Assembly: GCF_016429255.1 (NCBI RefSeq)
Contig: NZ_JAELUG010000012.1
Location: 1-64,000 of the forward strand
DNA: 64,000 nt
Origin: Rhizobium sp. ASV8
Lineage (GTDB): Bacteria; Pseudomonadota; Alphaproteobacteria; Rhizobiales; Rhizobiaceae
Direction of reading: 5' to 3'
The notes beneath the pieces were generated by a model that saw only the letters and a program-made list of their open reading frames with translations, had not been told where the DNA came from and did not search any database. Position 1 is the first letter of the stretch; each line of letters starts with the position of its first letter. A program made the translations under genes and the position numbers. Shown one piece after another: positions 19,147 through 30,168 of this stretch.

Positions 19147-19452
19147 TTACTTGGGGTCAATATCCTCTTTAGGCGATGTCCAAACGCGGCCCACACCCGC
19201 TATTGCACCCGCAGTCTGCCGGCTCGACGCCAAGTCATTTTCGTCAAAGGCGTATCGACGCAGGAGGGAAAATAGCGCCTCATTCATTTGGGCGCCGTCC
19301 AAAAGATCGGGACTGTCGCAGATGACGTTGATCGTTCGCTGAACGACGCGATCTGCAGCCATATCGGAATCGACAAGCTTTCTGGCCCACCGGCGGAGAA
19401 GGGCACGAAGTTGCGGATCTTGCGGCACGTCTGAGGGATCTGGAAGGGGCAT
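19147..19452 (-). CDS. Small protein resembling sigma-factor region 2
   Basis: The 101-residue product has a strong ribosome site (AGGAGGAG about five bases before ATG 19452), so it is probably a real gene. Residues 13-75 (LRALLRRWARKLVDSDMAAD, then VVQRTINVIC) recall the helical region 2 of ECF sigma factors, but there is no region 4 and no linker, so it cannot be a complete sigma factor. It could be a degenerate or regulatory derivative, or the likeness may be superficial. Confidence 0.55.
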   Translation of the reverse strand: MPLPDPSDVPQDPQLRALLRRWARKLVDSDMAADRVVQRTINVICDSPDLLDGAQMNEALFSLLRRYAFDENDLASSRQTAGAIAGVGRVWTSPKEDIDPK

Positions 19453-19965
19453 GCTTACTCCTCCTATCCTTGCAGGCGGGAGCCCCGTGGTGCCCGCGGT
19501 CGTGACCGCGTATAGGATGATCGGTGACGATAAATTGATCGTACCAATTGGTGTGCGAGAGTCCAGCTCGAACTGAGAGGATGGCCGGGAGTAGTGCTAT
19601 TCTGCCCCCGCTCGAGCCCCGGCGTTTTCAAGGTGACCGTGGATGGCGCTGCGCGCTCCCGCCCTAGAAGAACACACTTCCAGGTTTCCGGCCATTTTAT
19701 CGAACGTGCCGCATTCGGCAGCAGGGTCGCCCTGGCTACCGCGGCGCTGCGGCTCCACCCTCAGAGCCGCGAGGAGTCCTTTGCCACAGACAAGGAACTG
19801 TACCGACATCTCCCCCGGCACTTTTGGAATTTATAAACCAAGCTCGGCAACCTAGTGGCGAAATGGCAGCGATGGCAGCTGGACAGAATTGAAAAATTTT
19901 GCCTAGCTGTGGCTTCGCTGCGTTAGCTGACGCCTTCACAGGCAGTCCCTTAAGAAGGAAATCAA
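19453..19965. other. Intergenic stretch upstream of aspartate module
   Basis: These 513 bases carry no frame I can support. The last part contains the promoter of the antiporter-decarboxylase operon; the ribosome site AGAAGGAAA lies four bases before the first ATG. Confidence 0.45.
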
Positions 19966-21651
19966 ATGGCCTTCCTAGCTGAGATTTTCCGACAGTCGCC
20001 AGAAATCGCCTTGTTTTTATCACTTGCCCTCGGGTACTGGATCGGGAAGTTCCAGTTCGGTAAGTTCCAGCTGGGGGGCGTTGCGGGATCGCTTCTCGCC
20101 GCAGTTCTGATCAGCCAAGTTGGAGTACAGATTGACAACGGGATCAAGTCTGTCCTGTTTGCGCTCTTCATCTACGCCGTGGGTTTCGAAAGTGGGCCGC
20201 AATTCTTCCGATCGCTCGGCAGGCAGTCTATTCGCGAAATAGTGATGGCAGTGGTCCTCGCGATAAGTGGTCTGGCTACGGTCGTCGTGCTTGCCAAGAT
20301 AATGGGACTGGACAAGGGCATAGCGGCCGGTATCGCAGCGGGTGGTCTTACCCAGTCGGCGATCATCGGCACCGCCGGCTCGGCGATCGAGAAGCTTGGG
20401 CTGGCGGCTGACGAGGCGCAGCGACTTCAGGCAAACGTGGCGATCGGATATGCCGTCACATATATTTTTGGCTCCTTTGGAGCGATCATTGTCTGCGTCA
20501 ACATCCTTCCGTGGTTCATGAAGCGCGGCATTCGCGACGATGCGCTGAAGGCTGAAGCCGAGATGCTAAAGGGCGCGCACGTCTACGGCGTCGGTGAAGC
20601 GCCCGCGCTGCCCGAACTTGTCGGTCGCGTGTACCGGATCGGGAAGGCGGCTGGAAAGTCGGTCGGAGAAGCGGAAGCACTCGCTACCGGTGGGGCCGTC
20701 ACGATCGAACGCATCAAGCGTGATGGCAAGATCATCGGCGTCGAGGCCGGCACAACACTCCAAGCCGATGATCTCGTCCTCATCGTTGGACGCCGATCCG
20801 GTGTCGTTGGGCTGGAAGACCGTCTGGGTTCGGAGGTAATCGGCGGCGAAGGACTGGAGCTGGTGGTCACGACGCGCGATATCGCCGTGCGTGGCAAGGA
20901 GTTCGTCGATCGAACAGTCGCTCAGATAATCTCGGCCAGCAGCGAGCTGAGACATGGGATCTACGTCCTGGCCGTCACGCGCGGTGGTAGCAAACTCGAC
21001 CTGACCAACGACACCGTCATCAAGGCCGGTGATATCGTCACCGTTCATGGCGTGCAGGAAGATCTGCAACGTCTGGCGTCTCGTGTCGGTCCCGCGATTA
21101 TTCCCAGCGACAAGACCGACTTCGTCTTTCACGGGCTCGGTGTTGCCATCGGCTTGCTCGTCGGGCTCGCCGTCGTGCGTATCGGCTCGATCCCGCTGAC
21201 ACTCGGCTCAGGCGGGGGCGCGCTCATGGCCGGCCTGGTGTTCGGTTGGTATCGAAGCCGGAACATGACGCTCGGCAATATGCCGACCGCCGCATCGACC
21301 TTGCTTCGGGACCTGGGTCTTGCAGGTTTCGTCGCAGTCGTGGGCCTCCAGTCCGGTCAGCAGGCCGTGCAGACCATCATGCAAAGCGGGCTTTCGATAT
21401 TTGCGGCCGGGGTTGTCGTAACGATCCTGCCACTAATCCTCACCATGCTGGTAGGCCGATATGTCCTGCGTTACGACAATGTCGCGGTGTTTGCAGGTGC
21501 GCTGACCGGGTCGCGCAGCGCCAATCCCGCATTCGGGGAAATCCTCGACAAGGCCGGAAATTCAGTTCCGACCACATCCTTCGCCATCACCTACGCTTTG
21601 GCCAATGTATTCCTGACGCTGCTCGGGCCGCTCGTCGTCGCCTTCGTATAA
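19966..21651 (+). CDS. aspT: Aspartate:alanine antiporter (AspT family)
   Basis: The 561-residue product belongs to the aspartate:alanine exchanger family. Five or so membrane helices (1-185) are followed by a cytoplasmic part with two TrkA-C/RCK-C-like domains (about 205-380) and a second membrane block (about 385-561). The conserved AGGLTQSAIIGTAGSAI and GALTGSRSANPAFGEI segments are present in the two halves. AspT takes up aspartate and releases alanine, the product of the enzyme encoded 18 bases downstream. Net negative charge moves inward while the decarboxylase consumes a proton, so the pair generates proton motive force. Confidence 0.9.
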   Translation: MAFLAEIFRQSPEIALFLSLALGYWIGKFQFGKFQLGGVAGSLLAAVLISQVGVQIDNGIKSVLFALFIYAVGFESGPQFFRSLGRQSIREIVMAVVLAISGLATVVVLAKIMGLDKGIAAGIAAGGLTQSAIIGTAGSAIEKLGLAADEAQRLQANVAIGYAVTYIFGSFGAIIVCVNILPWFMKRGIRDDALKAEAEMLKGAHVYGVGEAPALPELVGRVYRIGKAAGKSVGEAEALATGGAVTIERIKRDGKIIGVEAGTTLQADDLVLIVGRRSGVVGLEDRLGSEVIGGEGLELVVTTRDIAVRGKEFVDRTVAQIISASSELRHGIYVLAVTRGGSKLDLTNDTVIKAGDIVTVHGVQEDLQRLASRVGPAIIPSDKTDFVFHGLGVAIGLLVGLAVVRIGSIPLTLGSGGGALMAGLVFGWYRSRNMTLGNMPTAASTLLRDLGLAGFVAVVGLQSGQQAVQTIMQSGLSIFAAGVVVTILPLILTMLVGRYVLRYDNVAVFAGALTGSRSANPAFGEILDKAGNSVPTTSFAITYALANVFLTLLGPLVVAFV

Positions 21652-23265
<1,614 letters not shown>

Positions 23266-23271
23266 TACCAC

Positions 23272-23307
23272 GGCACCCGAGTGCTCAATCAGCAGCGCTC
23301 GGGTGCC
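23272..23307 (+). terminator. Hairpin after aspartate decarboxylase gene
   Basis: GGCACCCGAG (23272-23281) and CTCGGGTGCC (23298-23307) form a perfect ten-base stem with a sixteen-base loop, seven bases after the aspD stop codon. No T-run follows, so it is either a rho-assisted terminator or a 3' end stabiliser. Confidence 0.6.
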
Positions 23308-23986
23308 GATCGAAAGCGTGAGCTAGATTGGCTATGGCTCGTTAACCAGCACTAAGGCTACAAAGGCACAGCATCCTGAGGAGGAGGAGGCCACGCAAGT
23401 TGTTGCCTGCGCCTCCGATAGATCTCTGCAGTGGAGCGGCAGAATGAGAGGGGACGTTGTTGCCGATCCATCGCATTGCCATCGTTCACCTCATTCCCAT
23501 CCTCGGTCTCGACAAGCAAGCCGGGGCCGGGCTTCACTGGGGCTGCGCGTAATGTCGAGGAACGGTCGCCAGTCTCGCGCCAAAATCGCAAGGAACTTAT
23601 CGAACGGCTAGGCTGCTGACGGGTACCGTGGCCTGGAGCCGGCCGTCGCAAATCCGAATCTGTAGTCTGGCCGCCATGGAGTGCCGACGGAGCAGCACAG
23701 GCGCACTAATCAGGCGGAGCCGGTGGGTTACAGCCACGCTTCAAGCAAGACCGTCAAGTCGCTTCGATATTTTATGACCAAACATTATTCTGCCCGCAAA
23801 AACCGATGGGTCACGCGTTCGAAGCTGTATCTAATTTGTTCTATTTCGGTCGAACTGTTGTTGACGTCGATCTGAGGCGCTGGTGCGTCACAGGAACAAG
23901 TGCCGAGATGATTGTCCGCGCCAGATGACTTTTTCAGAGTGGCGATATGGGTTGACCTTGGTTATCGCCAATGACAGCTTGTTGGT
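23308..23986. other. Intergenic stretch before LysR gene
   Basis: About 680 bases hold no supported gene. Short open frames on both strands have no ribosome sites or recognisable domains. The last 230 bases are AT-richer and likely include the LysR promoter. Confidence 0.45.
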
Positions 23987-24925
23987 ATGAATCCCAAATT
24001 CCTGAAGACTTTCCTTGCAGTCACGCGACATCGAAACCTAACTCGGGCTGCGGCGGAGATCCATCTGTCACAGTCTAGCGTGAGCGACCAAATTCAGACG
24101 CTGGAAGCCGAGATGGGCGCGTCTCTCTTTATCCGCGCGAAATCCGGTTTGGAACTTACGCCGGCCGGCGAGGCGCTCAAGCCCTATGCCGAAGAAATGC
24201 TCGCTATTGAAGACGAGGCGCGCGCCGCTGTGGCTGCCACAATGCAGGATGAAGGTGGTTCGTTGACAATCGGTGCCCTGGAAACAATAGCCTCCAGCAG
24301 GCTCGCGCCTTGGCTTTCGCGCTTTAGGACAAATCATCCGCAGATTGACCTCAGGCTTCGGATTGGCAGCAGCGGCGAACTGATCGACAAGCTCGAACGT
24401 CGAGAAATCGACATCGCTTTCTGCTTCCACGAAGGCGATGTCGATGAAAGATTAGTCAAGCGAACCGTCGCAAAGGAGCCGATATCATTGATCGGCTCCC
24501 CTGATCGGGCAAGCGTCGATGATCCTGTTGATCTGACCATCCTTTCGACAGCTGATTTTGTGGTGACGGAGCCTGGTTGCGTCTATCGCCGCATGTTCGA
24601 TGCCGCTTTCACAGAAGCGGGTTTTCGACCACCAAAGCCGGCTGCGGAAGTTGGCAGCATCAATGCTATTACAAAGCTCGTAGCGGCAGGGGTTGGCCTC
24701 GCCCTGGTTCCAAGAATGGCGATTTGCGAGGATATGCAGCAGGGGCATGTCATCGAATTGCCTTGGCCGGGCATGGCGCAGACGGCGGCGCTGACGATAA
24801 TCTGGCGCCGCCGTCGGGTGCAGCCATCCGCGCTGCGAAAGCTCATCGCCGCCGTTACCGACCACTCCGCCTTGATCAGATCAGCCGGTGACCTCCGTCC
24901 ACATGCAGAACCGTGCCTGTCGTAA
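23987..24925 (+). CDS. LysR-family transcriptional regulator
   Basis: The 312-residue protein has the LysR winged helix at the N-terminus (TRAAAEIHLSQSSVSDQIQT) and the effector-binding domain from about 90 (SLTIGALETIASSRLAPWLS). Its 3' end overlaps the 3' end of the convergent SDR gene by 50 bases, a tail-to-tail overlap that may reflect coupled evolution or antisense effects. A target gene is not obvious, since the usual divergent partner upstream is missing. Confidence 0.88.
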   Translation: MNPKFLKTFLAVTRHRNLTRAAAEIHLSQSSVSDQIQTLEAEMGASLFIRAKSGLELTPAGEALKPYAEEMLAIEDEARAAVAATMQDEGGSLTIGALETIASSRLAPWLSRFRTNHPQIDLRLRIGSSGELIDKLERREIDIAFCFHEGDVDERLVKRTVAKEPISLIGSPDRASVDDPVDLTILSTADFVVTEPGCVYRRMFDAAFTEAGFRPPKPAAEVGSINAITKLVAAGVGLALVPRMAICEDMQQGHVIELPWPGMAQTAALTIIWRRRRVQPSALRKLIAAVTDHSALIRSAGDLRPHAEPCLS

Positions 24926-25613
24926 AGCCGTTGCCCATCAAGAAAGTGATGGCATCGGCTATGTCCTCCGCTTGCCCAATACGACCGGCGGGCAGGCGGC
25001 TCGCCATCGCATCGAGCGTTTCTGCTTTCCTGTCGCCTGCAACGAACGTCCAGATCGGCGTGTTCACCCAACCTGGAGAAACCGCATTTACACGGAGCGG
25101 TGCGAGTTCGACCGCCAGCGCTCGCACCAAACCTTCAAGAGCAGCGTTGACGGCTGCGACGACCGTGCCGCGGGTCGAGGGCCGATAGGCGGCAATTCCG
25201 GATGTAAAGGTGATGGATCCTCCCGGCCGCAGCTTCGGGGCGCCGTATTTGGCGAGCAGGATCGGCGCAAGAACCTTGCTTTCTACAGCCCGCAGTGCGG
25301 CGCTGATATCGAGGTCCGGGAGAAGCTCGTAGGCACCACGGATATCGGCCGCCGTTGTGACGATGTGATCGAGCGGTCCCACCTCTTCGAATAGCCGAGC
25401 GACGTCAGTCTCCTGGGTCGCATCGATGTTCATTGTCGAAAGCCTCGCCGACTGACCCAGTACCTCCCAGGCGTGATTTAGCTTCTCAGTCTGCCGTCCG
25501 ACGATGATGACCTTCGCGCCTGCGTCAAGCGATTGCTTTGCGAGCGACAAACCCATGCCTGAGCTGCCGCCAACGATGAGGATTTTCGAATCAGATGTAA
25601 GTTTAACTGCCAT
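24876..25613 (-). CDS. SDR-family protein lacking the YxxxK catalytic pair
   Basis: The 245-residue product has a classical short-chain dehydrogenase Rossmann fold: ILIVGGSSGMGLSLA for NAD(P) binding, the TAADIRG segment in place of NNAG, and VNAVSPGWVNTPIW after beta-6. Where the family has Tyr-x-x-x-Lys the sequence is RGTVVAAVNAALEGL, so both Tyr and Lys are replaced (Val and Asn). The start is ATG 25613, six bases after AAGGA; an ATG two codons upstream has no spacing. A related group of rhizobial SDR proteins appears to share this pattern. Normal dehydrogenase chemistry is doubtful. Confidence 0.8.
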   Translation of the reverse strand: MAVKLTSDSKILIVGGSSGMGLSLAKQSLDAGAKVIIVGRQTEKLNHAWEVLGQSARLSTMNIDATQETDVARLFEEVGPLDHIVTTAADIRGAYELLPDLDISAALRAVESKVLAPILLAKYGAPKLRPGGSITFTSGIAAYRPSTRGTVVAAVNAALEGLVRALAVELAPLRVNAVSPGWVNTPIWTFVAGDRKAETLDAMASRLPAGRIGQAEDIADAITFLMGNGFTTGTVLHVDGGHRLI

Positions 25614-26034
25614 TTCCATTCCTTCAGAGAGCGATGGCACGCGGAAATGGCAGAGTAGAAAATGATAGGAAAACGGAGAAAGCCGATGGCACCATCGGAG
25701 AAGCCGATCGGTGGCCACGAACCGTGCTGCGTGCGGCGTAACTTTGCGCCAGCGCATGGTGATCCGGCGGCCGCCTCGATTGACAAATTCAAGAAGCCGA
25801 AAGGCAGCAGGGGCAGAGCTATGGGGGCCATTTTTCAAGGGGAGGCAATCGTCAACATTTCCAGGAGGATCATCTCTTCCGCAGTATGTCTCAGAAGAAA
25901 CGGGTGACGGCACCAATCTCACCTTCACTCAAGGTTCCCGATTAGATGTACGCGTTGCCGCGCGCTGCTACGGACGACGAAAGCGTCAGGGGCAAATTCA
26001 TCGGAGCCGCGCAGCTATGAGTGGGTGATGTTCG
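25614..26034. other. Intergenic stretch without a supported gene
   Basis: These 421 bases lie between the start of the SDR gene and the end of the GlxA-type regulator gene. Frames are open on both strands but show no domain. The SDR promoter must be here. Confidence 0.4.
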
Positions 26035-27021
26035 CTACCTGCGTGGAGTACCTGCGCCAGCAGATTGCGCAGGTAGTTTGTTTCTGAATTGCCTGCGATA
26101 GTGTGAAGGAGAGATGGAGAAGGCTCGCGTGAAATGCTGGCGTAAGGAAACAGTCGAGCCGAACCCCGCCATTTCTGCAACATGGTCAATCGAACAGGAG
26201 CCGGTTTCCAGGAGATGTTGCGCCGCCGCGAGGCGCTGGCTCAACAGCCATTGTGTGAAGGTGGTGCCGGTCTTCCTCCTGAAATGCCGGGTGAAGCTGC
26301 GCAGACTCATGCCGGCGTGAGTTGCAAGCTTCTCCAGGGACAACGGTTCGTCCAGGTGCTTGATCGCCCAGTCAATTACTGTGCCAAGCTGGTCTGCGCC
26401 GGACGCCGGCAAGGGCTTTTCGATGTATTGGGCCTGACCCCCGTCACGATGCGGCGCGACCACGAGACGCCGCGCGATTCGATTGGCGATCTCCGCCCCA
26501 TGATCGCTGCGTACGATATGCAGGCAGCAATCAATCGCGGCAGCCGTCCCGGCTGAGGTCAGAATGTCGCCGTCATCAATATAGAGCGCGTTCCGGTTCA
26601 GCGAGACCTGCGGGTAGCTCCGCTCAAATTCATCCGCCCAAGCCCAATGTGTGGCTGCCGCACGTCCGTCTAGCAGGCCTGCTTCCGCCAGCACGAAGGT
26701 GCCGAGACACAGCCCGACTATCCGCCCACCGCGCGAGTGAACAGTTCTCAGCGCCTGCAACAGGGCTTTCGGCGGCTGTTGATCGGCATCGCGCCAGGCG
26801 GGCACGATAACTGTGTCCGCTTCCATCAAACTATCCAGATCGTGCTCCACGTCGATGTTGAAGCCGGACATCGTAGAAACAGAGCCCCGTTTCTCTCCGC
26901 AGATATACAACCGATAGCGAGGCGCAGTGAGCTTCAGAATGTCATCCCCGAACACAATGCAGGGCACTGACAGATGAAAAGGGCTGATGCCCTCAAAGGC
27001 AAGGACGGCGATGGTATGCAT
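26035..27021 (-). CDS. GlxA-family regulator (DJ-1/PfpI domain plus AraC HTH)
   Basis: The 328-residue protein has an N-terminal class I glutamine-amidotransferase-like domain (about 1-190) with the nucleophile-elbow-like GLCLGTFVLAEAGLLDG, and a C-terminal AraC-type double HTH (LEKLATHAGMSLRSFTRHFR and VAEMAGFGSTVSLRQHF). GlxA-type regulators often control catabolism of amines or amides and respond to a small ligand bound in the DJ-1-like domain. It is divergent from the isochorismatase-fold hydrolase gene across 127 bases, which is its likely target. Confidence 0.9.
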   Translation of the reverse strand: MHTIAVLAFEGISPFHLSVPCIVFGDDILKLTAPRYRLYICGEKRGSVSTMSGFNIDVEHDLDSLMEADTVIVPAWRDADQQPPKALLQALRTVHSRGGRIVGLCLGTFVLAEAGLLDGRAAATHWAWADEFERSYPQVSLNRNALYIDDGDILTSAGTAAAIDCCLHIVRSDHGAEIANRIARRLVVAPHRDGGQAQYIEKPLPASGADQLGTVIDWAIKHLDEPLSLEKLATHAGMSLRSFTRHFRRKTGTTFTQWLLSQRLAAAQHLLETGSCSIDHVAEMAGFGSTVSLRQHFTRAFSISPSHYRRQFRNKLPAQSAGAGTPRR

Positions 27022-27148
27022 GGTTCAATAGACCCAATCAGATAAACTTGGCCGGAATTCATCATATACTGTCATTCAGGCCACTTTCGCAACGCGGTCC
27101 AGTCCGCGATTTTCGCGCCGTCAACACACGATGCGAAAGGATTTTTCC

Positions 27149-27769
27149 ATGGCACAGCATTCGACCATAAGAGCCATCGCCGGCGCGAGCGCGCCGCAAA
27201 GCGTCGATCCAGCTAAGACTGCGCTGCTGGTGATCGACTTCCAGAATGAGTATTTCAGCGGCAAATTGCCGATCCCGGATGGAGAAAAAGCATTGGCCAA
27301 TGCTAAGCGTCTGATCGGCCGTGCCGATGTGGACGGCGTGAAGGTCTACCATGTCCAACACATCACCCCGGCCGGAAGCCCCGTATTCGCGGAGGACTCA
27401 GCGGCATCCGAGTTTCACCGTGATATACGACCGGCGTCCAATCATTCACTCGTCCGCAAGTCATCGGTGAGCGTGTTCGCGACCACCGATCTTGACCAGC
27501 TGCTCAAACAGGCCGGAATTGATACGCTTGTCATCACCGGTCTGATGACGCATGCCTGCGTCGCGGGCGCTGCGCGCGATGCCGTCCCGCTAGGTTACAA
27601 AGTGATTGTCGCAAACGATGCATGCGCAACGCGTGATCTTGACATGGCCGACGGTGGAACCGTGTCTCACGCCGCACTGCACCGCGCAGCGTTGGCCTCG
27701 ATCGATGACACATTCGGCGATATTCTGACGACCGCTCAACTCTTGAACTTGCCGTTGTCGAGCAAATGA
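27149..27769 (+). CDS. Isochorismatase-family cysteine hydrolase
   Basis: The 206-residue enzyme has the full catalytic triad of the family: D30 (LLVIDFQNEYF), K104 (LVRKSSVSVF) and C137 (TGLMTHACVAGAARDA). Members hydrolyse amides or vinyl ethers, such as nicotinamide, biuret or carbamoylsarcosine. The start is ATG 27149, seven bases after AAAGGA (27136-27141); an in-frame ATG at 27131 would place the ribosome site inside the gene. The exact substrate cannot be told. The divergent GlxA-type gene is the probable regulator. Confidence 0.88.
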   Translation: MAQHSTIRAIAGASAPQSVDPAKTALLVIDFQNEYFSGKLPIPDGEKALANAKRLIGRADVDGVKVYHVQHITPAGSPVFAEDSAASEFHRDIRPASNHSLVRKSSVSVFATTDLDQLLKQAGIDTLVITGLMTHACVAGAARDAVPLGYKVIVANDACATRDLDMADGGTVSHAALHRAALASIDDTFGDILTTAQLLNLPLSSK

Positions 27770-27871
27770 GGTTGAGATGACCACCCTTCCGCCCCGACGC
27801 TGGAGGGTGAAGCTGAAATCTGCGCAGGCGATTTCGGCCGGTCCTGAATGGCTATCGAGCCACCCTCCTTG

Positions 27872-28079
27872 TCAGCGCATGAGTGCGATGCGGCGCTGCA
27901 AGCGATCGGCATAGTTCGAGCCGCACATCTTCGCCCGCCAATGGATCGTCTCATAGGAAACGGAGATGCCGCGCTCGAGCGGCATTTCTTCCACCAAACG
28001 AGGGCTCACAGCAATCCGATGATGCGGCCAGCGGGCATGCGCGATCACAGAAGACGGGAAACGATGGCGGGGTCGCTTA
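27872..28079 (-). pseudogene. IS6-type transposase remnant
   Basis: The minus strand encodes an N-terminal fragment of an IS6-family transposase. KRPRHRFPSSVIAHARWP matches the usual opening, and VEEMPLERGISVSYETI followed by GSNYADRLQRR matches the zinc-finger-like and HTH region that precedes the DDE core. There is no start codon at the expected place, the reading ends at a TGA (27872-27874), and the catalytic domain is absent. No terminal repeats were recognised. It is a fossil of a past insertion. Confidence 0.75.
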
Positions 28080-28309
28080 GAGGAGAACAGATCCTGCTAC
28101 GGATAAACGGCCAGCAGCTTCATCCGCCTCCAGATTGACATCACTCGCGCGACGGATTGGGTCGCATGCAACGCCTCTTCTTTGATCGGTAACACCAAGG
28201 CGCTCAACCTTGCTCCTTGGCAATCGCTTCATAGCATGCGGAGTAGGAACGTTGAATTACTATCACCAGGAGATGATCCTGATGACACGTTCCATCTCAC
28301 TCATGCGTC
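28080..28309. other. Intergenic stretch between IS remnant and IalB-like gene
   Basis: No gene or clear signal is seen. The sequence may contain further decayed insertion-element DNA. Confidence 0.35.
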
Positions 28310-29005
28310 TCAATTGTTGCGCTCTTCATTGCTTTCCAAGTTAGCGAATACGTCTCGAAACCCACCCAGCGAGAGATTGATTGGTATGACCTTACCGTCT
28401 GGAGTTGCAACGGCCACTGTCATTTCCGATCCAGTCTTCATGGCGTCGAGAAGGGCGGGTTCCACATTACCTTCGGCAAGACATCCTTGGGATGTGCACC
28501 GACTTAAAGATATGGTGGTGCTATATTTGTCGCCGACATTGATTTTAATCCCGGGCTTCAGGGCGATTCCAAGCGGAACTGCAATTTGAGTGGTTGTGGC
28601 TTTTCCATCCGTTGCCAGCGCCATCACAAGGATTACCTGCTTCATATCCGCTGAAAGAACGCTGCCCATAACCTGGCAACGTTTCTGGCCCTTGGCGATC
28701 TCCATGCATTGCAGTTGCCAGTTCTTGTTTTTTGACTGCTGTTCCGCTGTCGCAGTTGGAGCGGTCGTGCGGGTGGCATGGCCAGACTGAGAGGATTTCG
28801 CTCTTTCCTTCGGCTGGCCACCTATTACCGCCTCACCTTGTTGCTCGGTCGGATCATTCAGTATCGGCGAACCGACCGTGGAGCGTGAGGCCGGTGTTGA
28901 GAACATTGGTCCTGTCGACTGCTGACCGATTGCGGCGGATGCACCAACCAGCACTGAAACAATCCCTACCAATGCGCTCTTAAATGTCTTCGGTGCCGTA
29001 GACAT
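28310..29005 (-). CDS. Invasion-associated locus B (IalB) family protein
   Basis: The 231-residue product starts at ATG 29005 behind GGAGGAACTGT, a strong ribosome site. Residues 1-27 form a signal peptide (VSVLVGASAAIG), a low-complexity linker follows (about 30-95), and the IalB domain occupies the rest, with the paired cysteines in LQCMEIAKGQKRCQ and SRCTSQGCLAEG. IalB was named in Bartonella, where it aids entry into red cells; rhizobial members are periplasmic proteins of unclear role. The gene is divergent from a small secreted protein gene at 29152. Confidence 0.85.
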   Translation of the reverse strand: MSTAPKTFKSALVGIVSVLVGASAAIGQQSTGPMFSTPASRSTVGSPILNDPTEQQGEAVIGGQPKERAKSSQSGHATRTTAPTATAEQQSKNKNWQLQCMEIAKGQKRCQVMGSVLSADMKQVILVMALATDGKATTTQIAVPLGIALKPGIKINVGDKYSTTISLSRCTSQGCLAEGNVEPALLDAMKTGSEMTVAVATPDGKVIPINLSLGGFRDVFANLESNEERNN

Positions 29006-29151
29006 ACAGTTCCTCCGCCGATCTGATTTGTATGGTGTATCTTTCATGGAGCTCGCAGCAAGTCAAATGCAATACTTCAAATGAAGATCAAACGCTCTTG
29101 ATTCCGAATTCGAATAATAAGAGGATCGAGAGGATGCGAAAGTGAGTAATT

Positions 29152-29484
29152 ATGAAAATATACCAAGCAATAGCAGTTTGCGCTCTATGCACCTGCGCCG
29201 TGGTCGGGACTACGTCAGCGGCTCGCTCGCAGGCCTATGTCGATCAGCTTTCTCCGGGCATCGGCGGAGCCTATGTGACGCAGACGCCACCGACGGCGCA
29301 GCCGGTGCCGGCGACCAATGGAAGGGCGAGTACGCTCGTGCAGCGGGACCGCAAGGGAACGAAGCCGAAGCCAACGGCCTATCGTCCGTTCCCCACCGTT
29401 GGACGCGGCAGCTCCGCCGTTGTCGGCCTCTCTGCGGATAAGGCCGATTGGCCGACGGTCGGGCGGGGCGCAGTGAATCGATAA
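29152..29484 (+). CDS. Small secreted protein of unknown function
   Basis: The 110-residue product has a signal peptide (about 1-27, cut near SAARSQA) and a mature part rich in Pro, Thr, Gly and basic residues with the repeated motif PTVGRG (twice, in the last third). No family is recognised. It lies ahead of the curli-type genes on the same strand but is separated from csgG by nearly 700 bases, so membership of that locus is only possible. It is not similar to CsgE. Confidence 0.55.
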   Translation: MKIYQAIAVCALCTCAVVGTTSAARSQAYVDQLSPGIGGAYVTQTPPTAQPVPATNGRASTLVQRDRKGTKPKPTAYRPFPTVGRGSSAVVGLSADKADWPTVGRGAVNR

Positions 29485-30168
29485 TCGCAGGCCTTTTGGA
29501 GGTGCACGAGTATAGTCACTGCCCTGCTCGTGCACTCGGCTATCTGCGCAATCTCGGCGGCGTTCTTCCCGCCGATGGCCGGCAAATCCCCGTGTGTATA
29601 CCGGCAACCCCAGCAAAGCTGCGATTAAAATTCAGATCATAATTGGCGAGTTTTCAACTCGAGCAGCCACCCGTTGCGCCTTTTGCGTTGGGTACAGTCA
29701 GCACATCGCGTGAGACCGGGGCCGGAAAAGAGGAACGATCGCGTCCGATGTGTGAATGTAGCACAGAGCGGCGCGTAAAAAGGGGGTGTTTATCTCTATA
29801 TATATGCGAGTTCAAATATAGGTGTAGCTGCGCCAAGGCCAGCATAGTAAATATATGTTTAAATCGATATAAATTGAATTGAAAGTTTCGAAAGCGCTAA
29901 TTTATCTGAAGTTATTGCAGATATTTCTTCGATAATTTCCACGTTTTATAGATGCACCCAAAAATGAGCGTGTAAATTTACATCTCTTCAGTGATAGGAG
30001 ACCGGAAGAAATGTGTGTTTTTGCAGAGGGCGGTTTAAAACCAGTATCTATGTAGTTTAATCGTCATTCTAGGGAGTAACGCGAAGAAGTGGTGTGTTGC
30101 TGCTCCTGCATTGCGAGAAGCTATATTTGTTGAGTTTGTAAGCTGCGTCGTGCAATTTCGGGGGGACT
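29485..30168. other. AT-rich control region upstream of csgG
   Basis: These 684 bases hold no supported gene. GTGCACGAG (29502-29510) and CTCGTGCAC (29527-29535) form a nine-base stem that may end the preceding transcript. From about 29790 to 30168 the sequence becomes strongly AT-rich, unlike the surroundings, with many TATA and TTTA tracts. This resembles regions silenced by MucR- or H-NS-like proteins in rhizobia. Confidence 0.55.
29971..29982. promoter_or_regulatory. Palindrome TGTAAATTTACA upstream of csgG
   Basis: A perfect twelve-base palindrome lies about 190 bases before the csgG start codon in AT-rich DNA. A longer TGTA...TACA repeat occurs before the giant curlin gene (31111-31131), so the pair may be sites for one regulator. 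Confidence 0.4.

Noticed and set aside
29152..29484. Identification of the small secreted protein as CsgE
   Set aside because: It lacks the CsgE sequence pattern, is Pro/Thr-rich and is separated from csgG by nearly 700 bases.
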